This document shows positions 7,558-14,990 of a stretch of DNA of 64,000 nucleotides, one piece after another. The notes beneath the pieces were generated by a model that saw nothing but the letters and a program-made list of their open reading frames with translations, was not told the DNA's origin and ran no database searches. Position 1 is the first letter of the stretch, and every line of letters starts with the position of its first letter. A program made the translations under genes and the position numbers. The DNA is taken from IMG/VR virus record IMGVR_UViG_3300017917_004642, positions 19,577 to 83,576 of that record; one strand, 5' to 3'. The stretch is from a virus.

Positions 7558-8955
7558 ATGTGCGGAATACTATTAACTAATGATGGATCTGAAAAGGTTC
7601 TAAATTCAATTCAACACAGGGGAATTGAAAAAAGCGTGATTGAAAAAAATGGATTCTTTTTATGCCACCATAGATTACCGATCCAAACTTCTGACGGTGA
7701 CGACTGGAATCAGCCCAGAGAAATATCACCCGGTGTATTTCTTATGTTTAATGGCGAGATATTCAATTATGAAAAATCTAACTATAGCTCCGACATCGAA
7801 TACCTCTGTTCAATCTTCAGCATGTATAAAGGTGGATCCTTCCAGATGTTTTGTGCTATGTTTCTGCCGAGAATACAAACGTGGGACGGGTTTTGGTCGA
7901 TTGTAATATACGACTCAAACAATAAGGAAGTAATTGCATTTACAGATCCACTCGGCAAGAAGTGTTTATATTATAATCAGGATGGCGAGATTTCTTCCGA
8001 GATTAAAAGTTTATATCATTCACAAAGTCCAGTTGATGAGCACTTTATAAGTTCAGTTAGAAAATGGGGATACGTGACAAACGATTCTACCCCCTTCGGA
8101 GACGTAAAAAGATTCCTGCCAAATAACATCTATCACTACAGTCTGGACAATCCTGATTTTAAGATAACATACCCCAATTATTATAAGGGTTTTGAACACC
8201 CAATCGAGGAGCTTAAAGGATGCACATACGAAGAACATTTAGAATGGCTGTGGAATAAAATGTTTGAATCCGTTCAGAATAGACTTGTTTCAAAGAATTA
8301 TCCCATTTCTCTTCTGGTATCTGGTGGATTAGATTCATCGATAATTGCTGCAATACTTTCAGAGCTAAATGCAGATGTAAAATGGTTTAGCATCGAAAAC
8401 GGAGAAAAAGAGTACATAGACATTCTAAGGAAGCATCTTAATAAGGAGGTTACATTCCTTGATTACAGTATGGACGATTCAATCGTTAAAGAAATATACC
8501 AAATCTGGAACGAAGGACCGATAGATCTAGGATCTGTTATTCCTCAATACCACTTGTTTGAGGCTGTAAAAAAATTCGGTGGTTATCGTATTGTTTTAAG
8601 CGGAGACGGATCTGATGAACTCTTTGGTGGGTATAGCAGAATCAACGAATACGATTCACAGAAGTCAGATGTCTTTGACGAGCTTTCTTTTTACCATCTG
8701 CCGAGACTTGATAAAATGTCAATGGCCCATACATTGGAATTAAGAAGTCCTTTCTTACATCTTGATATTGTAAGGTTTGCCCTTCACCTTCCTTTGGAGT
8801 GGAGAAAAGGTAAACAGATCCTTAAAGATACTTTTTCACCTCTACTTCCTTCTGAGATTGTTGACAGAAAAAAAGAAGCTTTAAAGAATCCAAAGATCAA
8901 AGCTGATAAACTTGCATATCGTCAGCATGCTGTTGATCTATTTCTAGATCTTTAA
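7558..8955 (+). CDS. Asparagine synthetase-like glutamine amidotransferase (AsnB family)
   Basis: This is a class II glutamine amidotransferase fused to an ATP-pyrophosphatase synthase domain. The sequence begins M-C2-G-I, giving the N-terminal nucleophile Cys after Met removal. FNGEIFNY near residue 65 is the glutaminase loop. The PP-loop SGGLDSS lies near residue 256, SGDGSDELFGGY near 350 and RLDKMSMAHTLELRSPFL near 380. Both half-sites therefore look intact. At 465 residues it is shorter than bacterial AsnB (about 550). Known relatives make Asn from Asp, Gln and ATP, while some act on other carboxylates. An AsnB-like enzyme is unusual in a phage; the tight pairing with a kinase hints at base, sugar or amino-acid modification, which is inference only. 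Confidence 0.88.
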   Translation: MCGILLTNDGSEKVLNSIQHRGIEKSVIEKNGFFLCHHRLPIQTSDGDDWNQPREISPGVFLMFNGEIFNYEKSNYSSDIEYLCSIFSMYKGGSFQMFCAMFLPRIQTWDGFWSIVIYDSNNKEVIAFTDPLGKKCLYYNQDGEISSEIKSLYHSQSPVDEHFISSVRKWGYVTNDSTPFGDVKRFLPNNIYHYSLDNPDFKITYPNYYKGFEHPIEELKGCTYEEHLEWLWNKMFESVQNRLVSKNYPISLLVSGGLDSSIIAAILSELNADVKWFSIENGEKEYIDILRKHLNKEVTFLDYSMDDSIVKEIYQIWNEGPIDLGSVIPQYHLFEAVKKFGGYRIVLSGDGSDELFGGYSRINEYDSQKSDVFDELSFYHLPRLDKMSMAHTLELRSPFLHLDIVRFALHLPLEWRKGKQILKDTFSPLLPSEIVDRKKEALKNPKIKADKLAYRQHAVDLFLDL

Positions 8956-8972
8956 TAACTCAAACCTAGGAA

Positions 8973-8981
8973 GATATATAG
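8973..8981 (+). promoter_or_regulatory. Candidate late promoter box GATATATAG
   Basis: The box lies in the 46-base gap after the asparagine synthetase-like gene and 20 bases before the next start. It is identical to the box at 1687. Confidence 0.6.
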
Positions 8982-9001
8982 CTTAAATATCTTCTATTTC
9001 G

Positions 9002-9694
9002 ATGATTAAAAAATTTGGCGAATTCGTAAAGAAGCCTGTTAATGAAGCGGATCTTTTTTCGTGGGATACTGTAACATCTCTATTTGGTAAGGGATTGGAT
9101 GCCGTGTCCGATGTGGTTAAATCGAAAGTAGTATCTACTCTATTATCTAAATTAGGAATTAAAGAAGGTACTATTTTTAGTAAGCTAGTTGAAAATTTCG
9201 TAGAGACAATTCCAGTTGGAGATTATTACTCTTTAATGTTTAAAGGTAAGGCAAGTGCTCCTTACTTAGCTCCAAAGGCTGCTCAGGCAACGATTGAATT
9301 CCTTATGGAAAAAGGAGTTGATGGTGTAGCAGAAAGTCTTGGTATAGAAAAAGATGGACTTATCTACAGAACAGTCTCTGAAATGATAACTAACGAAACA
9401 TCTAGAGAAAATTTCAAAAAGACTTTAGAAAAATTCTACTTGGAAATATTTGGAGGCATAGAGCCTACGTCAGTAGAACAATTCAAAAAAGATCTAAGCT
9501 CTGATGAAAAAACACAGATTATGTCAAGCTTAGAGAAAACTGCAAAATCACAGGGTACTGATCTAAAAGACCAGGATGCAAAACAGGGTATGTTTGATTC
9601 GTTCTTTGGTAATCTTGCAACCGCATCTAATGCAAATATGGCCCAATCATCAACAACCTCAGGTGATTTTTTCAAAAATTTAACCGGAAAATAA
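9002..9694 (+). CDS. Probable head-internal protein with capsid-targeting-like leader
   Basis: The 230-residue product is not recognised. The leader MIKKFGEF...PVNE-A closely resembles in layout the T4 internal-protein targeting peptide (a short basic/aromatic leader ending in ...xE, cut before A). Here V13-N14-E15 is followed by A16. The body has amphipathic helices and ends in a Ser/Thr/Asn-rich tail. It is the first gene after a GATATATAG box and is followed 10 bases later by another small gene. I infer that it is packaged with the DNA. No enzyme motif is visible. Confidence 0.6.
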   Translation: MIKKFGEFVKKPVNEADLFSWDTVTSLFGKGLDAVSDVVKSKVVSTLLSKLGIKEGTIFSKLVENFVETIPVGDYYSLMFKGKASAPYLAPKAAQATIEFLMEKGVDGVAESLGIEKDGLIYRTVSEMITNETSRENFKKTLEKFYLEIFGGIEPTSVEQFKKDLSSDEKTQIMSSLEKTAKSQGTDLKDQDAKQGMFDSFFGNLATASNANMAQSSTTSGDFFKNLTGK

Positions 9695-9704
9695 AACAAC
9701 AAGC

Positions 9705-10058
9705 ATGAATATAAATGATGTTTCAAAAAGAGAAATCCTAGACTTTAAGCAGTTTCTCGGTAAAGTTATGGACAATACATACAAACCTCTTTCTCCAGAG
9801 AATCAAAAAGATAGTTCGGATAGAACTGGTTTACATGTAATTAAACGCGAACCAGCTTACGATTGGGTAGGATATGCAAATGCAGTATTTAGTCCAGATC
9901 AGGCAGGTATAGAAGTTCCAGGTTACAATGCTACAGACAACAGACAATATGTCAACGCTATCGGTGGTGTTGGTATCGTTCAAAAGATTGCAAATGCTAT
10001 CAAAGCAAACGAATCTGAAGAAATTGATTCAACTCTTAAAAGATTGAAAGATTTCTAA
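9705..10058 (+). CDS. Uncharacterised small phage protein
   Basis: The 117-residue product is not recognised. The N-terminus contains LDFKQFLGKV, similar in pattern to the aromatic leaders of neighbouring proteins but without an N-E cut site. A Tyr/Gly-rich middle segment (WVGYANAVFSP) follows, and the C-terminus is helical. It is the second gene of a two-gene unit that ends at a clear terminator. A virion-associated role is likely only by context. Confidence 0.5.
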   Translation: MNINDVSKREILDFKQFLGKVMDNTYKPLSPENQKDSSDRTGLHVIKREPAYDWVGYANAVFSPDQAGIEVPGYNATDNRQYVNAIGGVGIVQKIANAIKANESEEIDSTLKRLKDF

Positions 10059-10075
10059 TCACAAATTGATTTTTT

Positions 10076-10108
10076 AAAAAGGACAGGTTTTGGAACTTGT
10101 CCTTTTTT
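10076..10108 (+). terminator. Intrinsic terminator
   Basis: The stem GGACAGGTT / AACTTGTCC (10081-10089 and 10094-10102, one G-T pair) with loop TTGG is preceded by five A and followed by six T. It ends the two-gene unit. Confidence 0.9.
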
Positions 10109-10125
10109 GTTTTCTATGACTCTGC

Positions 10126-10797
10126 ATGCATAGGATTAAACTCGTTCACATTTTAACCGAAATTGATGCACAAAGAGAAATTGCTTCTGTTGAATCCGTC
10201 TCTGGAGTTTCTGAATATGGTGTGGATTACATTAAACAAGTCAACACCAGGTACAAAGGTGACGGATGGAAAAATACTCCTGCAATAAGTCAAAGCCAAT
10301 TCACTAACCACGGACCGGGTCATTTCGGTGCTTTTCAATCTTTCAAGAAAGCAATCATAGATAATTTCACACCCGATGTAGATGCTCTAGTTTTATGTGA
10401 GTGCGATTGCATCATAGAAACATCGCTTGATTTCTTTGTAAAAAAACTTAGTGATGGTATCGATTTTTGCAACCGCTATCAAATAGAATATCTTTCCTTG
10501 GGATCAAGGTTTGTAAATGGTTTTTTGCAATCCCCAGTCATTGAAGAGATAGAAAGTTATCCTGATTTTTATGTCACAAATAAAATCATACTTGCCCACT
10601 GTCTTGTTCTACCACAGAGGTCAAGGCAGTTTTTACTGGAAGCTCTAAACAAATATTCCTGGGATAGCCCGGACATCTGGTTCAATGAGGTTTATTGGAG
10701 GGAAGGAAGATCCAAATTTGGTATCATCAAAGAAAGATTAGCTAGGCAACACGAGGGTTTGTCTTTAATAGATAATGTGTGGAAAGAATCTCAGTGA
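10126..10797 (+). CDS. Probable glycosyltransferase (GT-A-like)
   Basis: The 223-residue protein has a beta-alpha N-terminus (KLVHILTEID), a segment HGPGHFGAFQSFKKAI and then ALVLCECDCI, where E92-C-D94-C lies after a hydrophobic strand, as the metal-binding DxD-like site of GT-A glycosyltransferases does. The segment W-F-N-E-V near the C-terminus could supply acceptor-side residues. Sugar donor and acceptor (DNA, host glycan or virion protein) cannot be read. It follows a terminator and its end overlaps a reverse-strand gene by 7 bases. The family assignment rests on pattern and fold-level cues only. Confidence 0.5.
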   Translation: MHRIKLVHILTEIDAQREIASVESVSGVSEYGVDYIKQVNTRYKGDGWKNTPAISQSQFTNHGPGHFGAFQSFKKAIIDNFTPDVDALVLCECDCIIETSLDFFVKKLSDGIDFCNRYQIEYLSLGSRFVNGFLQSPVIEEIESYPDFYVTNKIILAHCLVLPQRSRQFLLEALNKYSWDSPDIWFNEVYWREGRSKFGIIKERLARQHEGLSLIDNVWKESQ

Positions 10798-11519
10798 AAA
10801 TTATCGTTCTGAGTTTCCTGTTTTTCCATTTCTCTTATAAAAAGCTCTTTTGCAATTTTTAGAATAACCGAATCCTTATTGAAATCCTCTTCGATTTCCA
10901 TAATTATTGTTCTTGGACATTCTTTCAATTCCAGGTTTAAATTCTGAACAATCTCGTGAATAAGGAATTCATAAGAAAGAGAGTAATAACTATTCAATAG
11001 ATTTACTTTCTTCATAAGAACACCATTTCCGTTTGCTGCAGAATTCCCAGTGTACCACCAATAGGGAATTACCTCGTCAGTAGCCATATTTCTTAAAAGT
11101 AGTATACCTATGTTCTTCTCTGAACTTGTAGTTGGTATTTCGAAAGAATTAATTCTTTGCTCTATTTTCTTCCAAATGGAAGCACCAAGATCAGCATATC
11201 TGTAAAGACTTGCTAGAGATATCTCTACGATTTCCTTTAACTCCTCATTTTCTTCCTCCGAGAAAAGAGACGATTCGTAAAACTCGATAACACTTTTCTC
11301 ACCCTTTGTCAGATTTTGGTTTATGAATTCCGATTTTTCTAGAAGACCTTTTGCTAATGCTAATTCTCTAATCATCGAAAAGATCTTTTTAACCGGCGTG
11401 TAAATGTCATCTCTTTGAATGTCTTCATTCACGCTTTGCAAAAAATCTAAAAGGACGTACTGCTTGTGCTCCGAATCTATTGGATGGTGGAGAAACCATG
11501 TTGTTTTAATCTCTTTCAT
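10791..11519 (-). CDS. Uncharacterised reverse-strand protein
   Basis: The 242-residue product is soluble and probably all-helical, with no signal peptide or recognised motif. A central Trp/Tyr-rich stretch (VIPYWWYTGNSAANG) stands out. It is read opposite to its neighbours and overlaps the glycosyltransferase-like gene tail-to-tail by 7 bases. A CATATATAG box on the same strand lies about 21 bases upstream. Its lone reverse orientation suggests a separate regulatory class or a late addition to the locus. Confidence 0.55.
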   Translation of the reverse strand: MKEIKTTWFLHHPIDSEHKQYVLLDFLQSVNEDIQRDDIYTPVKKIFSMIRELALAKGLLEKSEFINQNLTKGEKSVIEFYESSLFSEEENEELKEIVEISLASLYRYADLGASIWKKIEQRINSFEIPTTSSEKNIGILLLRNMATDEVIPYWWYTGNSAANGNGVLMKKVNLLNSYYSLSYEFLIHEIVQNLNLELKECPRTIIMEIEEDFNKDSVILKIAKELFIREMEKQETQNDNFH

Positions 11520-11540
11520 GGCTAGTAAATTTTGTTCACA

Positions 11541-11549
11541 CTATATATG
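11541..11549 (-). promoter_or_regulatory. Candidate promoter box CATATATAG, reverse strand
   Basis: Read on the reverse strand it differs from the GATATATAG boxes only in the first base. It lies 21 bases before the start of the reverse gene ending at 11519. Confidence 0.4.
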
Positions 11550-11599
11550 ACACAATAAAAAAAAGACTTGAGAGATTTTAATATCCATTTTCAATTTTC

Positions 11600-11608
11600 G
11601 ATATATAA
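11600..11608 (+). promoter_or_regulatory. Candidate late promoter box GATATATAA
   Basis: The box lies 28 bases before the start at 11637, in the divergent gap between the reverse-strand gene and the forward operon. Confidence 0.5.
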
Positions 11609-11636
11609 TACATAAAAAAGTGTCCCAACTACAACT

Positions 11637-12071
11637 ATGCCAAGAATACAAGATTATGTAGATTTCAGTGTACAGAAAAAGAAATTGGTTTCTTCTGAAT
11701 ACTCTTTTTCAGCTGAAATTGATTATTTGGACATTAATGTTATAAATAGACCACCAGAACTTTCAGATATTGATGACATAAAATGCGAGATTGAATATGA
11801 TGCTTCAATAGTCAGAAAAAAAACTGGAATCGAGGATATTAATTTCAAGGTTAAGCTTATTGAACTTGAAATGAAGGTTGATGACTACCCAAACGACCCA
11901 AAAGAGTTTGAGTTTGATATATTTCCTGGTGGAAATATTAACGAAAATAGCGTGGTGATCAAGAGAAGAGAAAAGCTAGTTCCTTCCTCACCGACAATGC
12001 TTAACATAGATATGAGAAAATCTATGAATGTTTCCGATTTTAAAATCGATGTATATTTTGGAAATGATTGA
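11637..12071 (+). CDS. Uncharacterised acidic phage protein
   Basis: The 144-residue product is not recognised. It is acidic and probably beta-rich, with alternating hydrophobic and charged residues (for example FEFDIFPGG near residue 95). It opens a forward unit behind a GATATATAA box and overlaps the next gene by 8 bases, so the two are probably translated together. Confidence 0.5.
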   Translation: MPRIQDYVDFSVQKKKLVSSEYSFSAEIDYLDINVINRPPELSDIDDIKCEIEYDASIVRKKTGIEDINFKVKLIELEMKVDDYPNDPKEFEFDIFPGGNINENSVVIKRREKLVPSSPTMLNIDMRKSMNVSDFKIDVYFGND

Positions 12072-12984
12072 TAGATCCATAATTTTAAATTTCTCCGACT
12101 TTAATCTTTTGAACGAGTCATATTCAGCCGGGAAAAAAAATTTAGGTATTATCGGACCTCTTGCAAACTGGTCCATGAAGATCCAAGCTTATCCCGAGCC
12201 AAATAATGGAATGATTGGGTATGCATTAGATGAAGATGCAATCGAGTTATTCCACGGCAACCATAAATTGAAAATTCCGTCTAAATACTGTAACTTCGAA
12301 AAGAAGCCAGAATATCTAGTAGTTGAAATTAAGCCACATACAAAGTGGATCGATTCAGCAAACTCTAGAGAAGATCTAGAGAATTTCATAGAGGAATATG
12401 TAAATTTAAAAACAAAGCAAAATCTAGATCCAGCTCAATCCGTTAGCGATGATATAGAAATGATCATAGATCTTTTAGGTCTTGATGCAAAGGTTAAAAG
12501 TTGCAATCGCTCCAGGGATAATTTCTTCGAAGCTGACCTGGATAATGGAATGCAAATTGAATTAAAGAAAGGTCAAAACGAAGACCTGTTCAAGAATTTC
12601 AAAATCTATCGTGACAGCACTTCTAGATTTCCTGATGTGAAAATAAAAAGATCTGGTGTTGGCAAGGTTGGTGAATTTAGAACTAAAATGGGAGAATTCA
12701 CTGAATCTGGTGATTCGATAAGTGATCTCTTCAAACAGCCCTGCACCAAATATCTAATACAGAATTCACTGGGATCTGCAGACGAAGAAACAAAAAACGA
12801 CCTTCTTTCCCATTATAAGAACCTTCTTAAGCATCATGAATTTTACAAAGAAGATTCGTCACACAACTTAGTAAAACATGAAATGGAGAAACAAGAGATC
12901 TCCCGTGTAAAAAGGATATTATCCAATAGCCTATCCGAAGAAGATTTAGAAAAGATCTATAACGAATTTAGATGTTCTAAATAA
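12064..12984 (+). CDS. Uncharacterised protein with capsid-targeting-like leader
   Basis: The product has 306 residues from the ATG at 12064. This start was chosen because it overlaps the previous stop by only 8 bases and exposes the leader NFSDFNLLNE-S. An upstream in-frame ATG at 12028 would lie inside the previous gene. L16-N17-E18-S19 fits the prohead-protease-like site shared with other genes here. The body mixes beta-rich and helical parts and is not recognised. The C-terminal 90 residues are charged and helical. It may be a head-packaged protein. Confidence 0.5.
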   Translation: MIDRSIILNFSDFNLLNESYSAGKKNLGIIGPLANWSMKIQAYPEPNNGMIGYALDEDAIELFHGNHKLKIPSKYCNFEKKPEYLVVEIKPHTKWIDSANSREDLENFIEEYVNLKTKQNLDPAQSVSDDIEMIIDLLGLDAKVKSCNRSRDNFFEADLDNGMQIELKKGQNEDLFKNFKIYRDSTSRFPDVKIKRSGVGKVGEFRTKMGEFTESGDSISDLFKQPCTKYLIQNSLGSADEETKNDLLSHYKNLLKHHEFYKEDSSHNLVKHEMEKQEISRVKRILSNSLSEEDLEKIYNEFRCSK

Positions 12985-13082
12985 ATCGGAACTTTCCACT
13001 TTTTGTACGTATAATCTCCAAACGTGGTTTATCGTGCCAAATCTATACCTAATTAAAGTTTTATTAAAATTTACTAACTAGT

Positions 13083-13724
13083 ATGGAATGGCTAAAGAAA
13101 TTATTCACAAAAGAAAAAAGAATGAGCTTAAAGGACAAAAGTTATGATGAGTTAGTTGAATTTCTGCATAATAAAGATTTTCAATGGCTAAAAGGTGATC
13201 AAATGGGAAATATCGAAAAGTACAAAGGTGTTGAAGTTGACACTAGTACTGGTATGACCTTCGTAAGCTTTAAGTCTGGTGGAAGAATGAACGTTGAACT
13301 CATTAATGAGTACTTGGATCTTTTTCCTTCCAATGGAAATGACTTTGGATTACAAAACGATGTTCCACCTGTTAATAAGCAAGCTCCTAAAGTAGCTGAG
13401 AAAGATATTCCTGTTACTGCTCAACGCAAAAACACTGTATCTGTAGTGGAGCTTGAAGATTCACCGATATATACATTGCTTAAAAAGCAAAAACCTAACT
13501 GGGTGAGTGTAAACATTTCTTTGAAATTAAATTTACCCACGAAAAATCTTTACGGTATCCTTACCTCTTCGTTTGATGAAGCAGAAACTGAGGTGATTAA
13601 TTACGTCACCGAGGGTATTGATATCGAGGATATAAGGGCTGCTTTAAGCGAATCTATCTTATCTTATTACGATAAGAAAAAAACTAATATGTTGCAAAAT
13701 CAAATTGAAGGTAATGGAGAATAA
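13083..13724 (+). CDS. Uncharacterised phage protein
   Basis: The 213-residue product has a basic N-terminus (MEWLKKLFTKEKR) that could be a membrane-surface helix, then a small beta-rich domain (VEVDTSTGMTFVSFKSGGRM), a Pro-rich linker near residues 95-115 and a helical C-terminal domain with acidic segments. No family is recognised. It opens a run of four close genes leading into the baseplate block and overlaps the Nudix gene by 11 bases. Confidence 0.5.
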   Translation: MEWLKKLFTKEKRMSLKDKSYDELVEFLHNKDFQWLKGDQMGNIEKYKGVEVDTSTGMTFVSFKSGGRMNVELINEYLDLFPSNGNDFGLQNDVPPVNKQAPKVAEKDIPVTAQRKNTVSVVELEDSPIYTLLKKQKPNWVSVNISLKLNLPTKNLYGILTSSFDEAETEVINYVTEGIDIEDIRAALSESILSYYDKKKTNMLQNQIEGNGE

Positions 13725-14295
13725 AACATTTTTCGAAAACGATTCATTTAAACTTGTTGAAAGGAACGGAATGGTTGGAATTATTCCACTTTTTACAAAT
13801 GTCGTTGTAATGCCTTTTATTTCTGACGAGCAAGGCTTACCTCTTTCTATTGGTGTGCTAAAAGAACCAAACCCCTTTAGAGACGGCGGAATGTCAGTTT
13901 GTTTGATAACAGGAACTTCTGATGAGGATGATCCAGATCTTTTGTCGACCGCCAAAAGAGAATTAAAGGAAGAGAGCGGATTTGATGTACCAGATAATTC
14001 TAGATGGTATTTCCTTGGGTCTGTTACATCTTCTAAATTCGTAGATCATGAGCAGCCATGTTTTGCAGTAGATGTTACTGGTATAGAAAAAGGTGAACCA
14101 CAGCCTGATGACAACGAAAAGGAGCAAAATATGGAATTTAAATTCATCTCTGCAAATGACGTTGTTAAGGCTAAGGATGTTTTCATCCCTGGGCTATTCC
14201 TAAAACTTTTCAAATACGTTTTGGGAATTGATATCCAGGGTCAAGAACAAGGTTTTAGCTTAGGTAAAGATAAAGGTTTTAATTTTTCAATTTAA
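13714..14295 (+). CDS. Nudix hydrolase
   Basis: The product has 193 residues from the ATG at 13714, inside the 3' end of the previous gene; a TTG 9 bases upstream is less likely. The catalytic core of the Nudix box is plain: R82-E-L-K-E-E-S-G-F90, matching REUxEExGU and giving the metal-binding glutamates. The preceding Gly/Glu part of the box is degenerate (Asp-rich, with the usual seventh-position Glu missing). Nudix enzymes cleave nucleoside diphosphates linked to another group, such as NADH, ADP-ribose or capped RNA; the substrate here cannot be told. The next gene starts 1 base later. Confidence 0.8.
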   Translation: MENKTFFENDSFKLVERNGMVGIIPLFTNVVVMPFISDEQGLPLSIGVLKEPNPFRDGGMSVCLITGTSDEDDPDLLSTAKRELKEESGFDVPDNSRWYFLGSVTSSKFVDHEQPCFAVDVTGIEKGEPQPDDNEKEQNMEFKFISANDVVKAKDVFIPGLFLKLFKYVLGIDIQGQEQGFSLGKDKGFNFSI

Positions 14296-14296
14296 T

Positions 14297-14635
14297 ATGA
14301 GTAGTCAATCAAGACGCCAAAGAAGGGCAATAGCAAAACAGCTGGGTTATCTGGGCAAAAAAGAATCTGTTACAGAATTTTTAGAAAGAACTAAGAGATC
14401 CTCAGATTTTGGAAAGCAGCTTCACACGTTACAACTGGAACAGAATATGAACTACCAGTTGGAGAACGAAAGATCGAAAAAGGCGTTACAGGAAATGGAT
14501 CAGATCCAGCAAGCTATCGTTTCAAGTCCAAGTGATGAAATTGAAGCAAAATTGGATAGCGAAGCCTTTACCTTTCTGAAAGAAACATACCAAGAAGGTC
14601 CAGAGCCTAGTGCTTCTGAACTTGATGTTTTATAA
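14297..14635 (+). CDS. Uncharacterised small helical protein
   Basis: The 112-residue product is not recognised. It has a very basic N-terminus (SSQSRRQRRAIAKQLG), a Gln/Glu-rich helical middle and an acidic C-terminus. The start is 1 base after the Nudix stop, with no Shine-Dalgarno site, so translation is probably coupled. A nucleic-acid or chaperone-like role is possible from the charge pattern only. Confidence 0.5.
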   Translation: MSSQSRRQRRAIAKQLGYLGKKESVTEFLERTKRSSDFGKQLHTLQLEQNMNYQLENERSKKALQEMDQIQQAIVSSPSDEIEAKLDSEAFTFLKETYQEGPEPSASELDVL

Positions 14636-14639
14636 AATA

Positions 14640-14975
14640 ATGTCAGATTGTTTGCAAGTAGCTAAGTTCGTTTTAACCAGATGTTCAGTAAAGGAAGCAA
14701 AAAAGAAATTTTGTGCCGGTGCTGATTTTTATGTGGTTGATATAGGAAAGATAATCCGTGAGCTTGGGTACGATACTTCCTATCTAACACAGGAATCCGA
14801 ATTTGTTATAAATTACTCCGTTCAGAAGAAAATTTTACAAGGAATATATAGTACTAGATGTAATGATATCTTAGTTGTGTACAAAAACATCTCAGACGAT
14901 TTTGTCGATAATCTCAAAGAGTTTCTCGATGGAAGATCTGAAGAAGGTTTAGAGTACGTAATAGAGATATTATAA
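14640..14975 (+). CDS. Uncharacterised small protein
   Basis: The product has 111 residues from the ATG at 14640, 4 bases after the previous stop; an in-frame ATG at 14625 would overlap that gene. It is a compact alpha/beta protein with no recognised motif and several Cys residues in the first 40 positions. It is the last gene before the baseplate block, ending 15 bases ahead of it. Confidence 0.5.
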   Translation: MSDCLQVAKFVLTRCSVKEAKKKFCAGADFYVVDIGKIIRELGYDTSYLTQESEFVINYSVQKKILQGIYSTRCNDILVVYKNISDDFVDNLKEFLDGRSEEGLEYVIEIL

Positions 14976-14990
14976 AAATAAGTACTATAG

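Noticed and set aside
13466-13474. A GATATATAC match inside the 13083 gene
   Set aside because: It lies well within a coding region, about 240 bases before the next start, and is probably chance; it is noted as a counter-example to the promoter motif.
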